Assembly (NCBI RefSeq): GCF_028551255.1
Contig: NZ_CP117030.1
Location: forward strand, 1,054,001 to 1,118,000
DNA from: Vibrio tubiashii
Lineage (GTDB): Bacteria > Pseudomonadota > Gammaproteobacteria > Enterobacterales > Vibrionaceae
Length of the DNA: 64,000 nucleotides
Reading direction: 5' to 3'
The notes beneath the pieces are model-generated. The model made no database searches and was not told the DNA's origin. It saw only the letters and a list, made by a program, of their open reading frames with translations. Positions 19,228 to 27,833 of the stretch are shown here, one piece after another (within the stretch, counting starts at the first letter, position 1; each line of letters opens with the position of its first letter). The translations under genes were made by a program, and so were the position numbers.

Positions 19228-20334
19228 ATGAATGTTCAGACACTACCCATGCTGCGCTTTATTGACCACGAAGGTGTATCAATAAACCAGTTGCCAGCTT
19301 GGGCAGACTTAACGACGTTAACCGCCTTTTATAAGGATATGGTTCTCACCCGTACCTATGACAACAAAGCGGTTGCCCTACAACGAACGGGCAAACTCGG
19401 TACCTACCCTTCTCACTTAGGTTCGGAAGCTTATGGCGTTGCCATTGGCCATGCCATGCATCCAAGCGATGTGTTTATTCCCTATTACCGTGATATGCCC
19501 GCAATGTGGGTCCGTGGTATCCCGATGGAGAAAAACCTCCAATATTGGGGAGGTGATGAGAGAGGAAGCGACTTTCACGTAACGCCAGCCAATGGTGAGG
19601 CTCCAGAACATTGTCGAGACTTACCCTTCTGTGTGCCCATTGCTACTCAGTGTACACACGCGGTCGGTGTCGCTGCTGCGCTAAAAATCGAGAACCAACA
19701 CCACGCTGCTTTAGTCACCTGTGGTGATGGCGCGACATCAAAAGGGGATTTCCTAGAAAGTATCAACTGTGCCGGTACTTGGAATTTACCACTGGTATTT
19801 GTGGTGAATAACAACCAGTGGGCAATTTCTGTCCCAAGAACTCTTCAATCCGCTGCTGAGTTTTTATCTGACAAAGCAAAAGGCGCTGGCATTCATGGCG
19901 TGACCGTCGATGGCAACGATGTGGTTGCGGTCTATGACACCGTACTTGCCGCATTAGATAGAGCAAGAAAAGGTAAAGGGCCTACCCTAATTGAGGCGGT
20001 GAGCTATCGACTCAGTGACCATACAACCGCTGATGACGCAAGCCGCTATCGTAGTGATGATGAGCTTAATCAAGCTTGGCAGTTCGAACCAATTAAACGG
20101 TTGAAAGCCTTCTTAATCAATCAAGGTGCTTGGAGTGACGCCCAAGAAGAGACCTGGTTGTTAGCGTGTAAAGAGCAAGTCGAGATTGCCGTCGACCACT
20201 ACATGAACCTTCCACCACAGGCTCCGGAAAGTGCATTTGATTATCTTTATGAACACGCACCTGCTGAGTTAAACCAGCAGCGAGATTTATTGATCAACAA
20301 AGCAATGCGCATGCAAGGAGGCAAACATGGCTGA
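19228..20334 (+). CDS. bkdA1: 2-oxo acid dehydrogenase E1 component, alpha subunit (branched-chain type)
   Basis: 368 residues from the ATG at 19228, which has AAAAAGGAG upstream. It carries the thiamine diphosphate motif from GDGATSKGDF (about 169-178) through FVVNNNQW. With the beta subunit it decarboxylates a 2-oxo acid and acylates the E2 lipoyl group. The separate alpha/beta architecture fits the branched-chain oxo-acid dehydrogenase or Gram-positive-type pyruvate dehydrogenase. The liu, mms and etf genes nearby favour the branched-chain role, producing isovaleryl-, isobutyryl- and 2-methylbutyryl-CoA. It overlaps the beta gene by 8 bases. Confidence 0.85.
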   Translation: MNVQTLPMLRFIDHEGVSINQLPAWADLTTLTAFYKDMVLTRTYDNKAVALQRTGKLGTYPSHLGSEAYGVAIGHAMHPSDVFIPYYRDMPAMWVRGIPMEKNLQYWGGDERGSDFHVTPANGEAPEHCRDLPFCVPIATQCTHAVGVAAALKIENQHHAALVTCGDGATSKGDFLESINCAGTWNLPLVFVVNNNQWAISVPRTLQSAAEFLSDKAKGAGIHGVTVDGNDVVAVYDTVLAALDRARKGKGPTLIEAVSYRLSDHTTADDASRYRSDDELNQAWQFEPIKRLKAFLINQGAWSDAQEETWLLACKEQVEIAVDHYMNLPPQAPESAFDYLYEHAPAELNQQRDLLINKAMRMQGGKHG

Positions 20335-21310
20335 GTTGACGTTAGTAGAAGCAGTCAACCTTGCACTGCATCATGAGATGAACAAAGACCAAAGCGTGAT
20401 TGTTCTTGGTGAGGATGTTGGCGATAACGGTGGAGTATTCCGTGCTACCGTTGGGCTAAAAGAGAAGTTTGGCTTAAGACGAGTTATCGACTCCCCGCTC
20501 GCAGAAGCGCTCATTGGCGGTGTCGCTGTCGGGATGGCGAGCCAAGGTTTACGGCCCGTCGCTGAGTTTCAGTTTCAAGGATTCGTATTCCCTGCCTTGG
20601 AGCACTTGATGTGCCATGCCGCGAGAATGCGCAACCGCACACGCGGACGATTAACTTGCCCTGCAGTTTTCAGAGCTCCTTTCGGTGGGGGCATTCACGC
20701 ACCAGAGCATCACTCTGAAAGCGTCGAAGCTTTATTTGCCCATACAGCTGGCTTTAAAGTGGTGATCCCATCTTCGCCGCAACGAGCTTATGGATTGCTT
20801 CTCGCTTCTATTCGTAGCAACGATCCTGTCATGTTTTTCGAACCCAAACGTATCTACCGCACCGTTAAGTCTGAGGTTGTTGATAGCGGAGAAGCTCTTC
20901 CACTCGATACTTGCTTTACCTTACGCAAAGGGCGAGACATTACCTTAGTGACTTGGGGCGCGTGCGTCGTTGAATCATTGCAAGCAGCGCAAACGCTCTC
21001 GACTCAAGGAATTGAAGCTGAAGTCATTGATCTAGCGTCAATAAAACCCATCGACATGGACACCATCCTAAGATCATTAGAGAAAACGGGTAGGTTGTTG
21101 GTCGTTCACGAAGCAAGTCGCACGTGTGGCGTAGGCGCTGAAATTCTCGCTCGAACTGCCGAACACGCCATGTGTTTACTCAAAGCGCCACCACGGAGAG
21201 TCACAGGAATGGATACCATCATGCCTTATTACCGCAATGAAGATTACTTCATGATTCAAGAGCAAGATATCGTGCTAGCTGCGCGAGAATTGGTGGAGGG
21301 TTGGAAATGA
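20327..21310 (+). CDS. bkdA2: 2-oxo acid dehydrogenase E1 component, beta subunit
   Basis: 327 residues, usual length. Conserved transketolase-fold blocks include VIVLGEDVGDNGGVFRAT (about 24-41), the E2-facing DSPLAEALIGGVAVGMA, and RAPFGGGIHAPEHHSES, which carries the catalytic-region histidines. The stop overlaps the E2 start as ATGA, giving tight coupling. It forms the alpha2-beta2 E1 with the preceding product. Confidence 0.88.
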   Translation: MAELTLVEAVNLALHHEMNKDQSVIVLGEDVGDNGGVFRATVGLKEKFGLRRVIDSPLAEALIGGVAVGMASQGLRPVAEFQFQGFVFPALEHLMCHAARMRNRTRGRLTCPAVFRAPFGGGIHAPEHHSESVEALFAHTAGFKVVIPSSPQRAYGLLLASIRSNDPVMFFEPKRIYRTVKSEVVDSGEALPLDTCFTLRKGRDITLVTWGACVVESLQAAQTLSTQGIEAEVIDLASIKPIDMDTILRSLEKTGRLLVVHEASRTCGVGAEILARTAEHAMCLLKAPPRRVTGMDTIMPYYRNEDYFMIQEQDIVLAARELVEGWK

Positions 21311-22452
21311 AAAGCTTCTTATTACCTGACCTAGGCGAAGGATTAGCCGAGTCTGAAATCGTTGAATGGCACATTAAAGTCGGTGACTCTGTCGAGCTCG
21401 ATCAAGTTGTGTTAACCGTAGAAACCGCCAAAGCTGTGGTCGAAGTCCCTGCTCCCTACTCTGGTGTTGTCGTCAGTCGCCATGGCGAGGCAGGCGATGT
21501 GATCAATATTGGCGCTCTACTCCTAGAAATAGAAGAGCAACCTGAATTGGTCGGCTCGACGGTGAGTCAGGCAAAACAACAAGATGCCGCAACTGTGGTT
21601 GGTAACGTCTCGCAAGCGGCTCATCATGTCGATGTGGATGATTTTTGGATTGGTAGCACACATAACCCTTCCGCCGATGAACTCATCACAGCACTTCCCT
21701 CAGCTCGTCTGCTAGCCAAAAAGCTGGGTGTAGAACTCAAGACAGTCAAAGGGACTGGCCCTAACGGCATGATCAACGATAGCGATATTTATAACGAGGC
21801 TCGTAAACAAAGCCCAGGGACTGAAGTGCTCAAAGGTGCGCGCAGAACCATGGTGTCAACTATGTCGGAGTCTCATCATCATGTTGCTGCGGTGACCATA
21901 TCCGAGGAAGCAAACTTAGGCGACTGGCTAGCAAATGAAGATATCTCTGGCCGACTGATTAAAGCGGTCGTCTATGCCTGCCAAGAAGAACCAGCACTCA
22001 ATGCATGGTTTGATGCAGAAACCATGACGCGCTGCGTACACAGTAGAGTCAATATTGGTATTGCCGTTGACAGTAGTCATGGGCTTTATGTGCCAGTTCT
22101 TAAACACGCAGATGAATTTGAAGGCAATCAAGTTCGTCAGTGGCTCGATGAAACCGTCAAGGGGATCAGAGAGCGTAAGATTGGTCGAGAAAGCCTCCAA
22201 AATGCGACGATAACCTTGTCTAACTTTGGCGCAATTGCGGGCATATTTGCCACTCCGGTCGTATCTCCGCCACAAGTAGCCATCGTGGGTGCGGGGCGCA
22301 TTATCGACCGTGTTGTGATGAAAGATGACAAGCCGGTTTCGGTTAAAGTCATGCCTCTATCGATCACGTTTGACCACCGAGCTTGTACAGGTGGCGAAGC
22401 GGCGAGGTTTACTAAGAAGCTGGTCGAACATTTGCAGAAGCCCAAAGGTTAA
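21307..22452 (+). CDS. bkdB: 2-oxo acid dehydrogenase E2, dihydrolipoamide acyltransferase
   Basis: 381 residues from the ATG at 21307. One lipoyl domain occupies 1-78 with the lipoylated Lys42 in VETAKAVVE. A peripheral-subunit-binding domain follows at about 120-152 (SARLLAKKLGVELKTVKGTG), then the catalytic domain. The acyltransferase motif reads DHRACTGG: His357 is kept, but the usual aspartate of HxxxDG is Thr361. No E3 (lipoamide dehydrogenase) follows, so the complex must borrow one encoded elsewhere. The operon ends in a strong terminator at 22477. Confidence 0.88.
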   Translation: MKSFLLPDLGEGLAESEIVEWHIKVGDSVELDQVVLTVETAKAVVEVPAPYSGVVVSRHGEAGDVINIGALLLEIEEQPELVGSTVSQAKQQDAATVVGNVSQAAHHVDVDDFWIGSTHNPSADELITALPSARLLAKKLGVELKTVKGTGPNGMINDSDIYNEARKQSPGTEVLKGARRTMVSTMSESHHHVAAVTISEEANLGDWLANEDISGRLIKAVVYACQEEPALNAWFDAETMTRCVHSRVNIGIAVDSSHGLYVPVLKHADEFEGNQVRQWLDETVKGIRERKIGRESLQNATITLSNFGAIAGIFATPVVSPPQVAIVGAGRIIDRVVMKDDKPVSVKVMPLSITFDHRACTGGEAARFTKKLVEHLQKPKG

Positions 22453-22476
22453 CTTGGGTCTGTTAGCTATAAAATT

Positions 22477-22503
22477 AAAGGGAGCACGCCTTGTGCTCCC
22501 TTT
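22477..22503. terminator. Bidirectional terminator between bkdB and the chemoreceptor gene
   Basis: Eleven-base stem AAAGGGAGCAC/GTGCTCCCTTT with loop GCCTT, in the 62-base convergent gap. Both sides carry T- or A-runs, so it may serve both genes. Confidence 0.92.
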
Positions 22504-22514
22504 TCGCTTTCATA

Positions 22515-24161
22515 TTAGAGTTTAAAGTTACCCACCAGCGTGTCAAGCTGCCCAGAGAGCTGTTTTAAATGACTACTGCTAGAGTTGAGTTGCTGAGCCA
22601 CATTCGCTGTCTCTTCAGTGAGCAAGTTAATGTCTTCAACATTGCGGTTAATCTCTCCAACCACGCTAGACTGCTCTTCTGTCGCTGTCGCCACTTGGAT
22701 ATTCTGATCGCTAATATGCGAGATATGCGCACTGATCTGTTTTAGCGACGAGTTAGCTTCGGCTGCTTTATCCACCACAATTGCGCTTTGGTCTCGCCCA
22801 TTACTCATCGCACTAACCGCTTTGGTCGACTCTTCTTGGAGGCGATTTATCACACCTTGAATTTCTTCGGTTGAATCAGCAGATAGGCTGGCTAGCTTAC
22901 GCACTTCATCAGCAACAACGGCAAACCCTCTTCCTTGCTCGCCTGCTCGCGCTGCTTCAATGGCCGCATTGAGTGCCAGTAAGTTGGTTTGCTCAGATAT
23001 ACCTCGAATGGTATCCAAAATTGAACTGATGTCTTCAACTTGCACGGCTAACGACTCAACAACGTCTGTTGCTTGCTCTAGATCTTGTCTTAAGCTATCA
23101 ATTTGCGTTGAGGCACCATCAACCACTTCACCACCACTTTGGGCCTGTTCGGTCGCTTGTTTCGCGACTTGCGCGGCTTGCGATGCATTTGAGGCGACTT
23201 CTTCTACGGTCGCACCTAGCTGATGAATCGCCGTCGCAACCTGAGTCGTTCTGTCACGCTGTGAGGTACAATGCCCTTGTGTCAGTGCTGCGTGGTCTGA
23301 CACTTGTTGAGCCGTTGTGGCGAGCTCTTGGGAATTCATCGCCACATTTTGAATAGACTCATGCACACGGCTTATGAAGTCATTAAAGCTCCCAGCGATA
23401 CCAGCTAGTTCATCTTTGCCCTTCAAATCAATACGTGTATCCAATGACATCTCTTGCGCTGCCGTAGACATAGATGACTGAAGGTAAGCAACACGTTTTT
23501 TTAGACTGGATATGATAATGACCGAGAAAGCACCCGAAATTAGAACGCCCAATCCGATAATCAAGAACAATCGATTCTGACCAGACTCGTAACTTGCGTT
23601 GCTAACTTTGAACTGAGTTTCGGCCTGAACCAAAAGAGCATCTAGGATCCTATTAGCATGCTTACGTAATACACCATAAGTTTTCGCGTACTTCGATTTG
23701 TAGATTTGACGCGCGGTCTCCATATCGCCATTCTCAAACGCAGCCAACATAGGGTTTAACTCTTGACTCACCATGCGTTCAAACTCTTTGAGTAGCGCTT
23801 CCACTTCAGCTTTCTGTTCAGGAATCACCTGCGCTTCAACCGCATACTGAATGGCTTGACGCATTTCAGGGATATCTTCTAAGCGCGTTTCTTTAACGCG
23901 AGTCAACACACCCTTCTCATCACGCAGCGAGCTATCTTGAAGTAGCATCATGTCGATTCCGACGCGCATACGCGGAATTCGAGAAGCAACCTCTGCCATG
24001 GCGCGCATCGGGGAAGAGGTATTGGAATAGAGCTTTTCAGACTGATTTTGAATCCCTTGCATACTGTTAAGGCTAGCAATTCCCACTAACCCTAATGCCA
24101 AACATGGCAAAATGACCGCCAAAATTAGGCGGGTTTGTAGAGTGAATCTCTCGGCAAACAT
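22515..24161 (-). CDS. Methyl-accepting chemotaxis protein with four-helix periplasmic sensor
   Basis: 548 residues. Membrane segments are about 10-30 and 197-217, enclosing a roughly 165-residue helical domain of four-helix-bundle type. HAMP follows, then the signalling domain with the tip [19 protein letters not shown] and [16 protein letters not shown]. The C-terminus ([10 protein letters not shown]) has no methylesterase-tethering pentapeptide. Single gene, convergent with the oxo-acid dehydrogenase operon. The ligand is not predictable, though such sensors often bind amino acids or organic acids. Confidence 0.92.
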   Translation of the reverse strand: MFAERFTLQTRLILAVILPCLALGLVGIASLNSMQGIQNQSEKLYSNTSSPMRAMAEVASRIPRMRVGIDMMLLQDSSLRDEKGVLTRVKETRLEDIPEMRQAIQYAVEAQVIPEQKAEVEALLKEFERMVSQELNPMLAAFENGDMETARQIYKSKYAKTYGVLRKHANRILDALLVQAETQFKVSNASYESGQNRLFLIIGLGVLISGAFSVIIISSLKKRVAYLQSSMSTAAQEMSLDTRIDLKGKDELAGIAGSFNDFISRVHESIQNVAMNSQELATTAQQVSDHAALTQGHCTSQRDRTTQVATAIHQLGATVEEVASNASQAAQVAKQATEQAQSGGEVVDGASTQIDSLRQDLEQATDVVESLAVQVEDISSILDTIRGISEQTNLLALNAAIEAARAGEQGRGFAVVADEVRKLASLSADSTEEIQGVINRLQEESTKAVSAMSNGRDQSAIVVDKAAEANSSLKQISAHISHISDQNIQVATATEEQSSVVGEINRNVEDINLLTEETANVAQQLNSSSSHLKQLSGQLDTLVGNFKL

Positions 24162-24344
24162 CGTACTTCCTTTTTAACTTGCTTATTGTTATTTTTGCAA
24201 CTTATTAAGAAGATGTTATCGATAGATTAAAAGCGGTAACAGTAATCTTTATGTTTTAAAGTACCGCTTATATTCTTTATGCACTTTATGAACTAAACAA
24301 TTAAGTTATCAGTGTTTTACCTGTATTATCCGCACGCCGGAACA

Positions 24345-25301
24345 CTAAACTGATTCAATTAGCTCTGGAAGAATCTCAAACAGATCTCCCACTAGCCCGT
24401 AATCTGCTATCTCGAAAATAGCGGCATCGGGGTCACTGTTAATCGCGACAATGACTTTCGAATCCTTCATACCTGCTAAGTGCTGAATTGCCCCAGATAT
24501 TCCCACCGCGATATACAAGTTTGGTGCAACAATCTTACCCGTTTGCCCTACCTGTAGATCGTTAGTAACGAATCCTGCATCAACCGCCGCTCGTGAAGCG
24601 CCAATTGCACCACCGAGTTTATCGGCCAACTTTTCAACTAAGGCGAAATTCTCTTTACTGCCCAACCCTCGGCCACCAGAGATCACCACGTTTGCGCTAG
24701 ACAATTCAGGTCGGTCACACTGCGCGCTTTCTCGGCTTACCAATTGAGTACCTTGGCTAGCGATATGAGTATCAAGGGTTACTAGTTGAGCTGAACCACC
24801 ATCATCCAATGGCATTTTATCGAAAGCCGTTGAGCGTATCGTCATCACTTTTATCACGTCTTCTGAGCGTACTCTGGCTAATGCGTTACCCGCATAGATA
24901 GGACGTACTACCGTATCAACGCTTTCTATTGCCATCACGTCTGACAGCATTTCAACATCGAGCAGCGCGGCCACTCTTGGTAAGACGTCTTTACCGAAAG
25001 TATTGGCTGGCGCTAATACGTGGCTGTATTCAACGCCTACTTGCTTGACGACTTCAGCAAGGTTCTCTGCAAGCATATCTTCGTAGCATGCGTTATCAGC
25101 GACAAGGACGCGTTCTAGCAAGGACGACTGCTTAATCAACTGGGCAACATTGTCACAGTGACAGCCCACAACCAGAGCATCGACCGAACCGCTCCCTGCT
25201 GAATCAATGATCGATTTTGCCGCCGATAACGTGGATAAAAAATCTGCGCTCGGGGTCTGGTTATCGTGCTGTGCTAACACTAAGACTTTGATTTCACTCA
25301 T
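24345..25301 (-). CDS. etfA: Electron transfer flavoprotein, alpha subunit
   Basis: 318 residues, typical length. The C-terminal FAD domain carries VVISGGRGLGSKENF (about 206-220) and GAIGASRAAVDAGF. It binds FAD and, with EtfB, carries electrons from acyl-CoA dehydrogenases to EtfQO. It starts 9 bases after the etfB stop, with GGGGAT upstream of its ATG. The operon is divergent from etfQO over a LiuR-type site, tying it to branched-chain catabolism. Confidence 0.95.
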   Translation of the reverse strand: MSEIKVLVLAQHDNQTPSADFLSTLSAAKSIIDSAGSGSVDALVVGCHCDNVAQLIKQSSLLERVLVADNACYEDMLAENLAEVVKQVGVEYSHVLAPANTFGKDVLPRVAALLDVEMLSDVMAIESVDTVVRPIYAGNALARVRSEDVIKVMTIRSTAFDKMPLDDGGSAQLVTLDTHIASQGTQLVSRESAQCDRPELSSANVVISGGRGLGSKENFALVEKLADKLGGAIGASRAAVDAGFVTNDLQVGQTGKIVAPNLYIAVGISGAIQHLAGMKDSKVIVAINSDPDAAIFEIADYGLVGDLFEILPELIESV

Positions 25302-25310
25302 TGCTATCCC

Positions 25311-26063
25311 CTATTCAATCACTTTCGCTTCATTTTTAAGTTTGTCGACAAGCTCAGTAACACTAGCGACCATAACGCCTGCTTTTCGCTTCGGTGGTGC
25401 AAAGACTTGCAGCGTCTGCTGCGAAGATTTAATCTCGATTCCAAGAGACTCCGCCTCGACGACATCTAATGGTTTTTTCTTCGCTTTCATAATATTAGGC
25501 AGTGACGCATATCTCGGCTCATTTAATCTCAGGTCGGTACTTACAACAGCAGGTAACGATATTTGTAGTGTCTCTAAGCCACCATCAATCTCTCGCGTCA
25601 CAATCGCTTTATCACTTTCAATCTGTATGTTCGACGCGAATGTTGCCTGAGGACAGGTCATAAGCGCGGCCAACATTTGCGCGACCTGATTGTTGTCATT
25701 ATCGATCGATTGCTTACCCAACAGTATCAGTTGTGCCTCCTCTTGCAGCGCAATAGCTTTAAGTAGTTTGGCGACGACAAGTGGTTGGCACGTTTTTTCG
25801 GTATCAAGGTGAATCGCTCTATCTGCCCCAAGAGCCAGCGCGCTTCTGAGCTGCTCCTGACACACAGCCGAACCAATTGAAACCACGACGACTTCACTCG
25901 CAGCACCACTTTCTTTAAGTCGAATCGCTTCTTCAACGGCTATTTCGCAAAATGGATTAATGGTCATTTTTACGTTGTCTGTCTCAACACCAGACTCGTC
26001 GGCCTTTATCCTAACTTTTGTATACGGGTCAATTACACGCTTAATCGCTACCAATACTTTCAT
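25311..26063 (-). CDS. etfB: Electron transfer flavoprotein, beta subunit
   Basis: 250 residues from the ATG at 26063, giving the family N-terminus [18 protein letters not shown]; a frame extending to 26150 is an artefact that would run through the operator. The AMP-binding region and the recognition-loop segment [20 protein letters not shown] (about 182-201) are conserved; the latter contacts partner dehydrogenases. It is first in an etfB-etfA operon. Confidence 0.95.
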   Translation of the reverse strand: MKVLVAIKRVIDPYTKVRIKADESGVETDNVKMTINPFCEIAVEEAIRLKESGAASEVVVVSIGSAVCQEQLRSALALGADRAIHLDTEKTCQPLVVAKLLKAIALQEEAQLILLGKQSIDNDNNQVAQMLAALMTCPQATFASNIQIESDKAIVTREIDGGLETLQISLPAVVSTDLRLNEPRYASLPNIMKAKKKPLDVVEAESLGIEIKSSQQTLQVFAPPKRKAGVMVASVTELVDKLKNEAKVIE

Positions 26064-26106
26064 TACTCTCTCCAAGAACAATGTATGTAGTTTGAGCTTA
26101 GTAAAG

Positions 26107-26122
26107 TTTACGTTTACGTCAA
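26107..26122. promoter_or_regulatory. LiuR-type operator 3 (TTTACGT-TT-ACGTCAA)
   Basis: It has the same 7-2-7 architecture as the two sites beside liuR, with one broken position in the right arm. It sits in the middle of the 111-base divergent gap between etfB and etfQO, so one bound regulator could control both. The match is seen directly; regulation is inferred. Confidence 0.7.
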
Positions 26123-26174
26123 CTGTAACTATATTTAATGCAATCAACATTTTTAAAATGGAAGGTTGAACACA

Positions 26175-27833
26175 ATGGAAAGAGAAAGCATGGATTTTGA
26201 TGTAGTGATTGTCGGCGCGGGCCCTGCCGGGCTTTCAGCTGCATGTCGGCTTGCACAACTATCTCAGCAACAAGAGAAACCTCTTTCTATTTGCGTGGTA
26301 GAAAAAGGCCCCGAAGTTGGAGCGCACATACTCTCTGGGGCGGCGTTTGAAACATCGGCTCTCGATGAACTCTTCCCAGACTGGCGTGAACTAGGTGCAC
26401 CAGTGACTACCCCCGTCTCGCAAGATGAGTTTCTGTATCTCACCACCGCGCAAAATCATGTCCAGATACCCGAGTTATTCACTCCACTCGCGATGAGAAA
26501 CAGTAACCAGAATTACGTGATTAGCTTAAGTAAGCTGTGCCGCTGGTTAGCAGAGCAAGCTGAAAGCCTAGGCGTTGAGGTCTTTCCCGGCTTTCCCGCA
26601 AAAGAAGTCTGCTTTGACGACAATGGCGCCGTGACAGGCATTATCACTGTCGACATGGGCTTAGATAAAAATGGAGAGCAGAAAAACACCTTCCAAGCGG
26701 GCATACAACTCAACGCCAAACAAACCATCTTTGCTGAAGGCGCGCGAGGTAGTCTAGGGAAAAGCCTAATCAAACATTTCAACCTTGACCGTGATTGTCA
26801 GCCACAACACTACGCCTTGGGTATTAAAGAAGTTTGGACACTGCCTGAAGGTGATGAAAGATACAGTCCCGGTTTAGTGGTTCATTCTACTGGCTGGCCT
26901 TTGAGTGAGTCTGACTCGACGGGCGGAGGCTTTTTGTATCATCTTGAGGATAACCTGATTGCGGTAGGCTTGATCACTGACCTCAACTACCACAATCCTT
27001 ACCTGAGCCCTTTTGATGAGTTCCAAAGGCTTAAACACCACCCACGTTTTGTCCACTTTCTGCAAGGAGCCGAAAGAATCGCTTATGGTGCTCGCGCCAT
27101 TGCCAAAGGCGGCTTGCTCTCGCTTCCTAAGCAGCAATTTGCTGGTGGACTTTTAATTGGTTGCGACGCTGGCACGCTCAACTCGGCCAAAATCAAAGGT
27201 TGTCACACCGCAATGAAATCTGGGCTTCTGGCAGCACAAGCCGCATTTGACGCCATTGAAAAAGACCAAATGGAAGCGGATTACCAAGCGTTGTTCCTAG
27301 ATTCTTGGCTATACCAAGAGCTCAACCAAACCCGTAATTTCCCCGGCACGATTCATAAATATGGCTCCCTATTAGGAGGGGCGCTGTCACTGTTGGAACA
27401 AAATGTCTGGCATAAACTAACCAACGGACAATCCAGTTGGGATATTAGCGACCAACAAGCTGACTATGTAGCGATGCATGAGTTATCTCGCTGTAAGCCT
27501 ATCCACTACGCTAAACCTGATGGCGTTTTGAGTTTCGACAAAACCTCTTCCGTTTTCCTTTCGTCTACCTTTCATGAAGAGAACCAACCTTGCCACTTAC
27601 TGCTCGCCGATCAGCAGCTGCCTGTGACTCATCATACAACCTTATTTGACGAACCCAGTCAGCGCTATTGCCCTGCTGGGGTGTATGAAATCATTGAAGT
27701 AGAAGGTCAGCGTAAGCTACAGATAAACGCAGCGAACTGTTTACACTGCAAAACCTGCGACATAAAAGATCCTTCGCAGAACATCACCTGGGTTCCCCCA
27801 GAAGGTGGCGGGCCTAACTACACCACTATGTAG
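26175..27833 (+). CDS. etfD: Electron transfer flavoprotein-ubiquinone oxidoreductase
   Basis: 552 residues from the ATG at 26175, with GGAAGG nine bases upstream; a TTG at 26166 is less likely. The N-terminal FAD site is [18 protein letters not shown]. The C-terminal 4Fe-4S ligands are in RYCPAGVYE and [13 protein letters not shown]. It oxidises reduced ETF and passes electrons to membrane ubiquinone. Divergent from etfBA over a shared operator. Its stop overlaps the end of the convergent DUF294 gene by 8 bases. Confidence 0.95.
   Translation: MERESMDFDVVIVGAGPAGLSAACRLAQLSQQQEKPLSICVVEKGPEVGAHILSGAAFETSALDELFPDWRELGAPVTTPVSQDEFLYLTTAQNHVQIPELFTPLAMRNSNQNYVISLSKLCRWLAEQAESLGVEVFPGFPAKEVCFDDNGAVTGIITVDMGLDKNGEQKNTFQAGIQLNAKQTIFAEGARGSLGKSLIKHFNLDRDCQPQHYALGIKEVWTLPEGDERYSPGLVVHSTGWPLSESDSTGGGFLYHLEDNLIAVGLITDLNYHNPYLSPFDEFQRLKHHPRFVHFLQGAERIAYGARAIAKGGLLSLPKQQFAGGLLIGCDAGTLNSAKIKGCHTAMKSGLLAAQAAFDAIEKDQMEADYQALFLDSWLYQELNQTRNFPGTIHKYGSLLGGALSLLEQNVWHKLTNGQSSWDISDQQADYVAMHELSRCKPIHYAKPDGVLSFDKTSSVFLSSTFHEENQPCHLLLADQQLPVTHHTTLFDEPSQRYCPAGVYEIIEVEGQRKLQINAANCLHCKTCDIKDPSQNITWVPPEGGGPNYTTM

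Noticed and set aside
25207..25650. A 147-codon frame antisense to etfA/etfB
   Set aside because: Composition is that of a reverse-complement shadow; both etf genes are certain and cover it.
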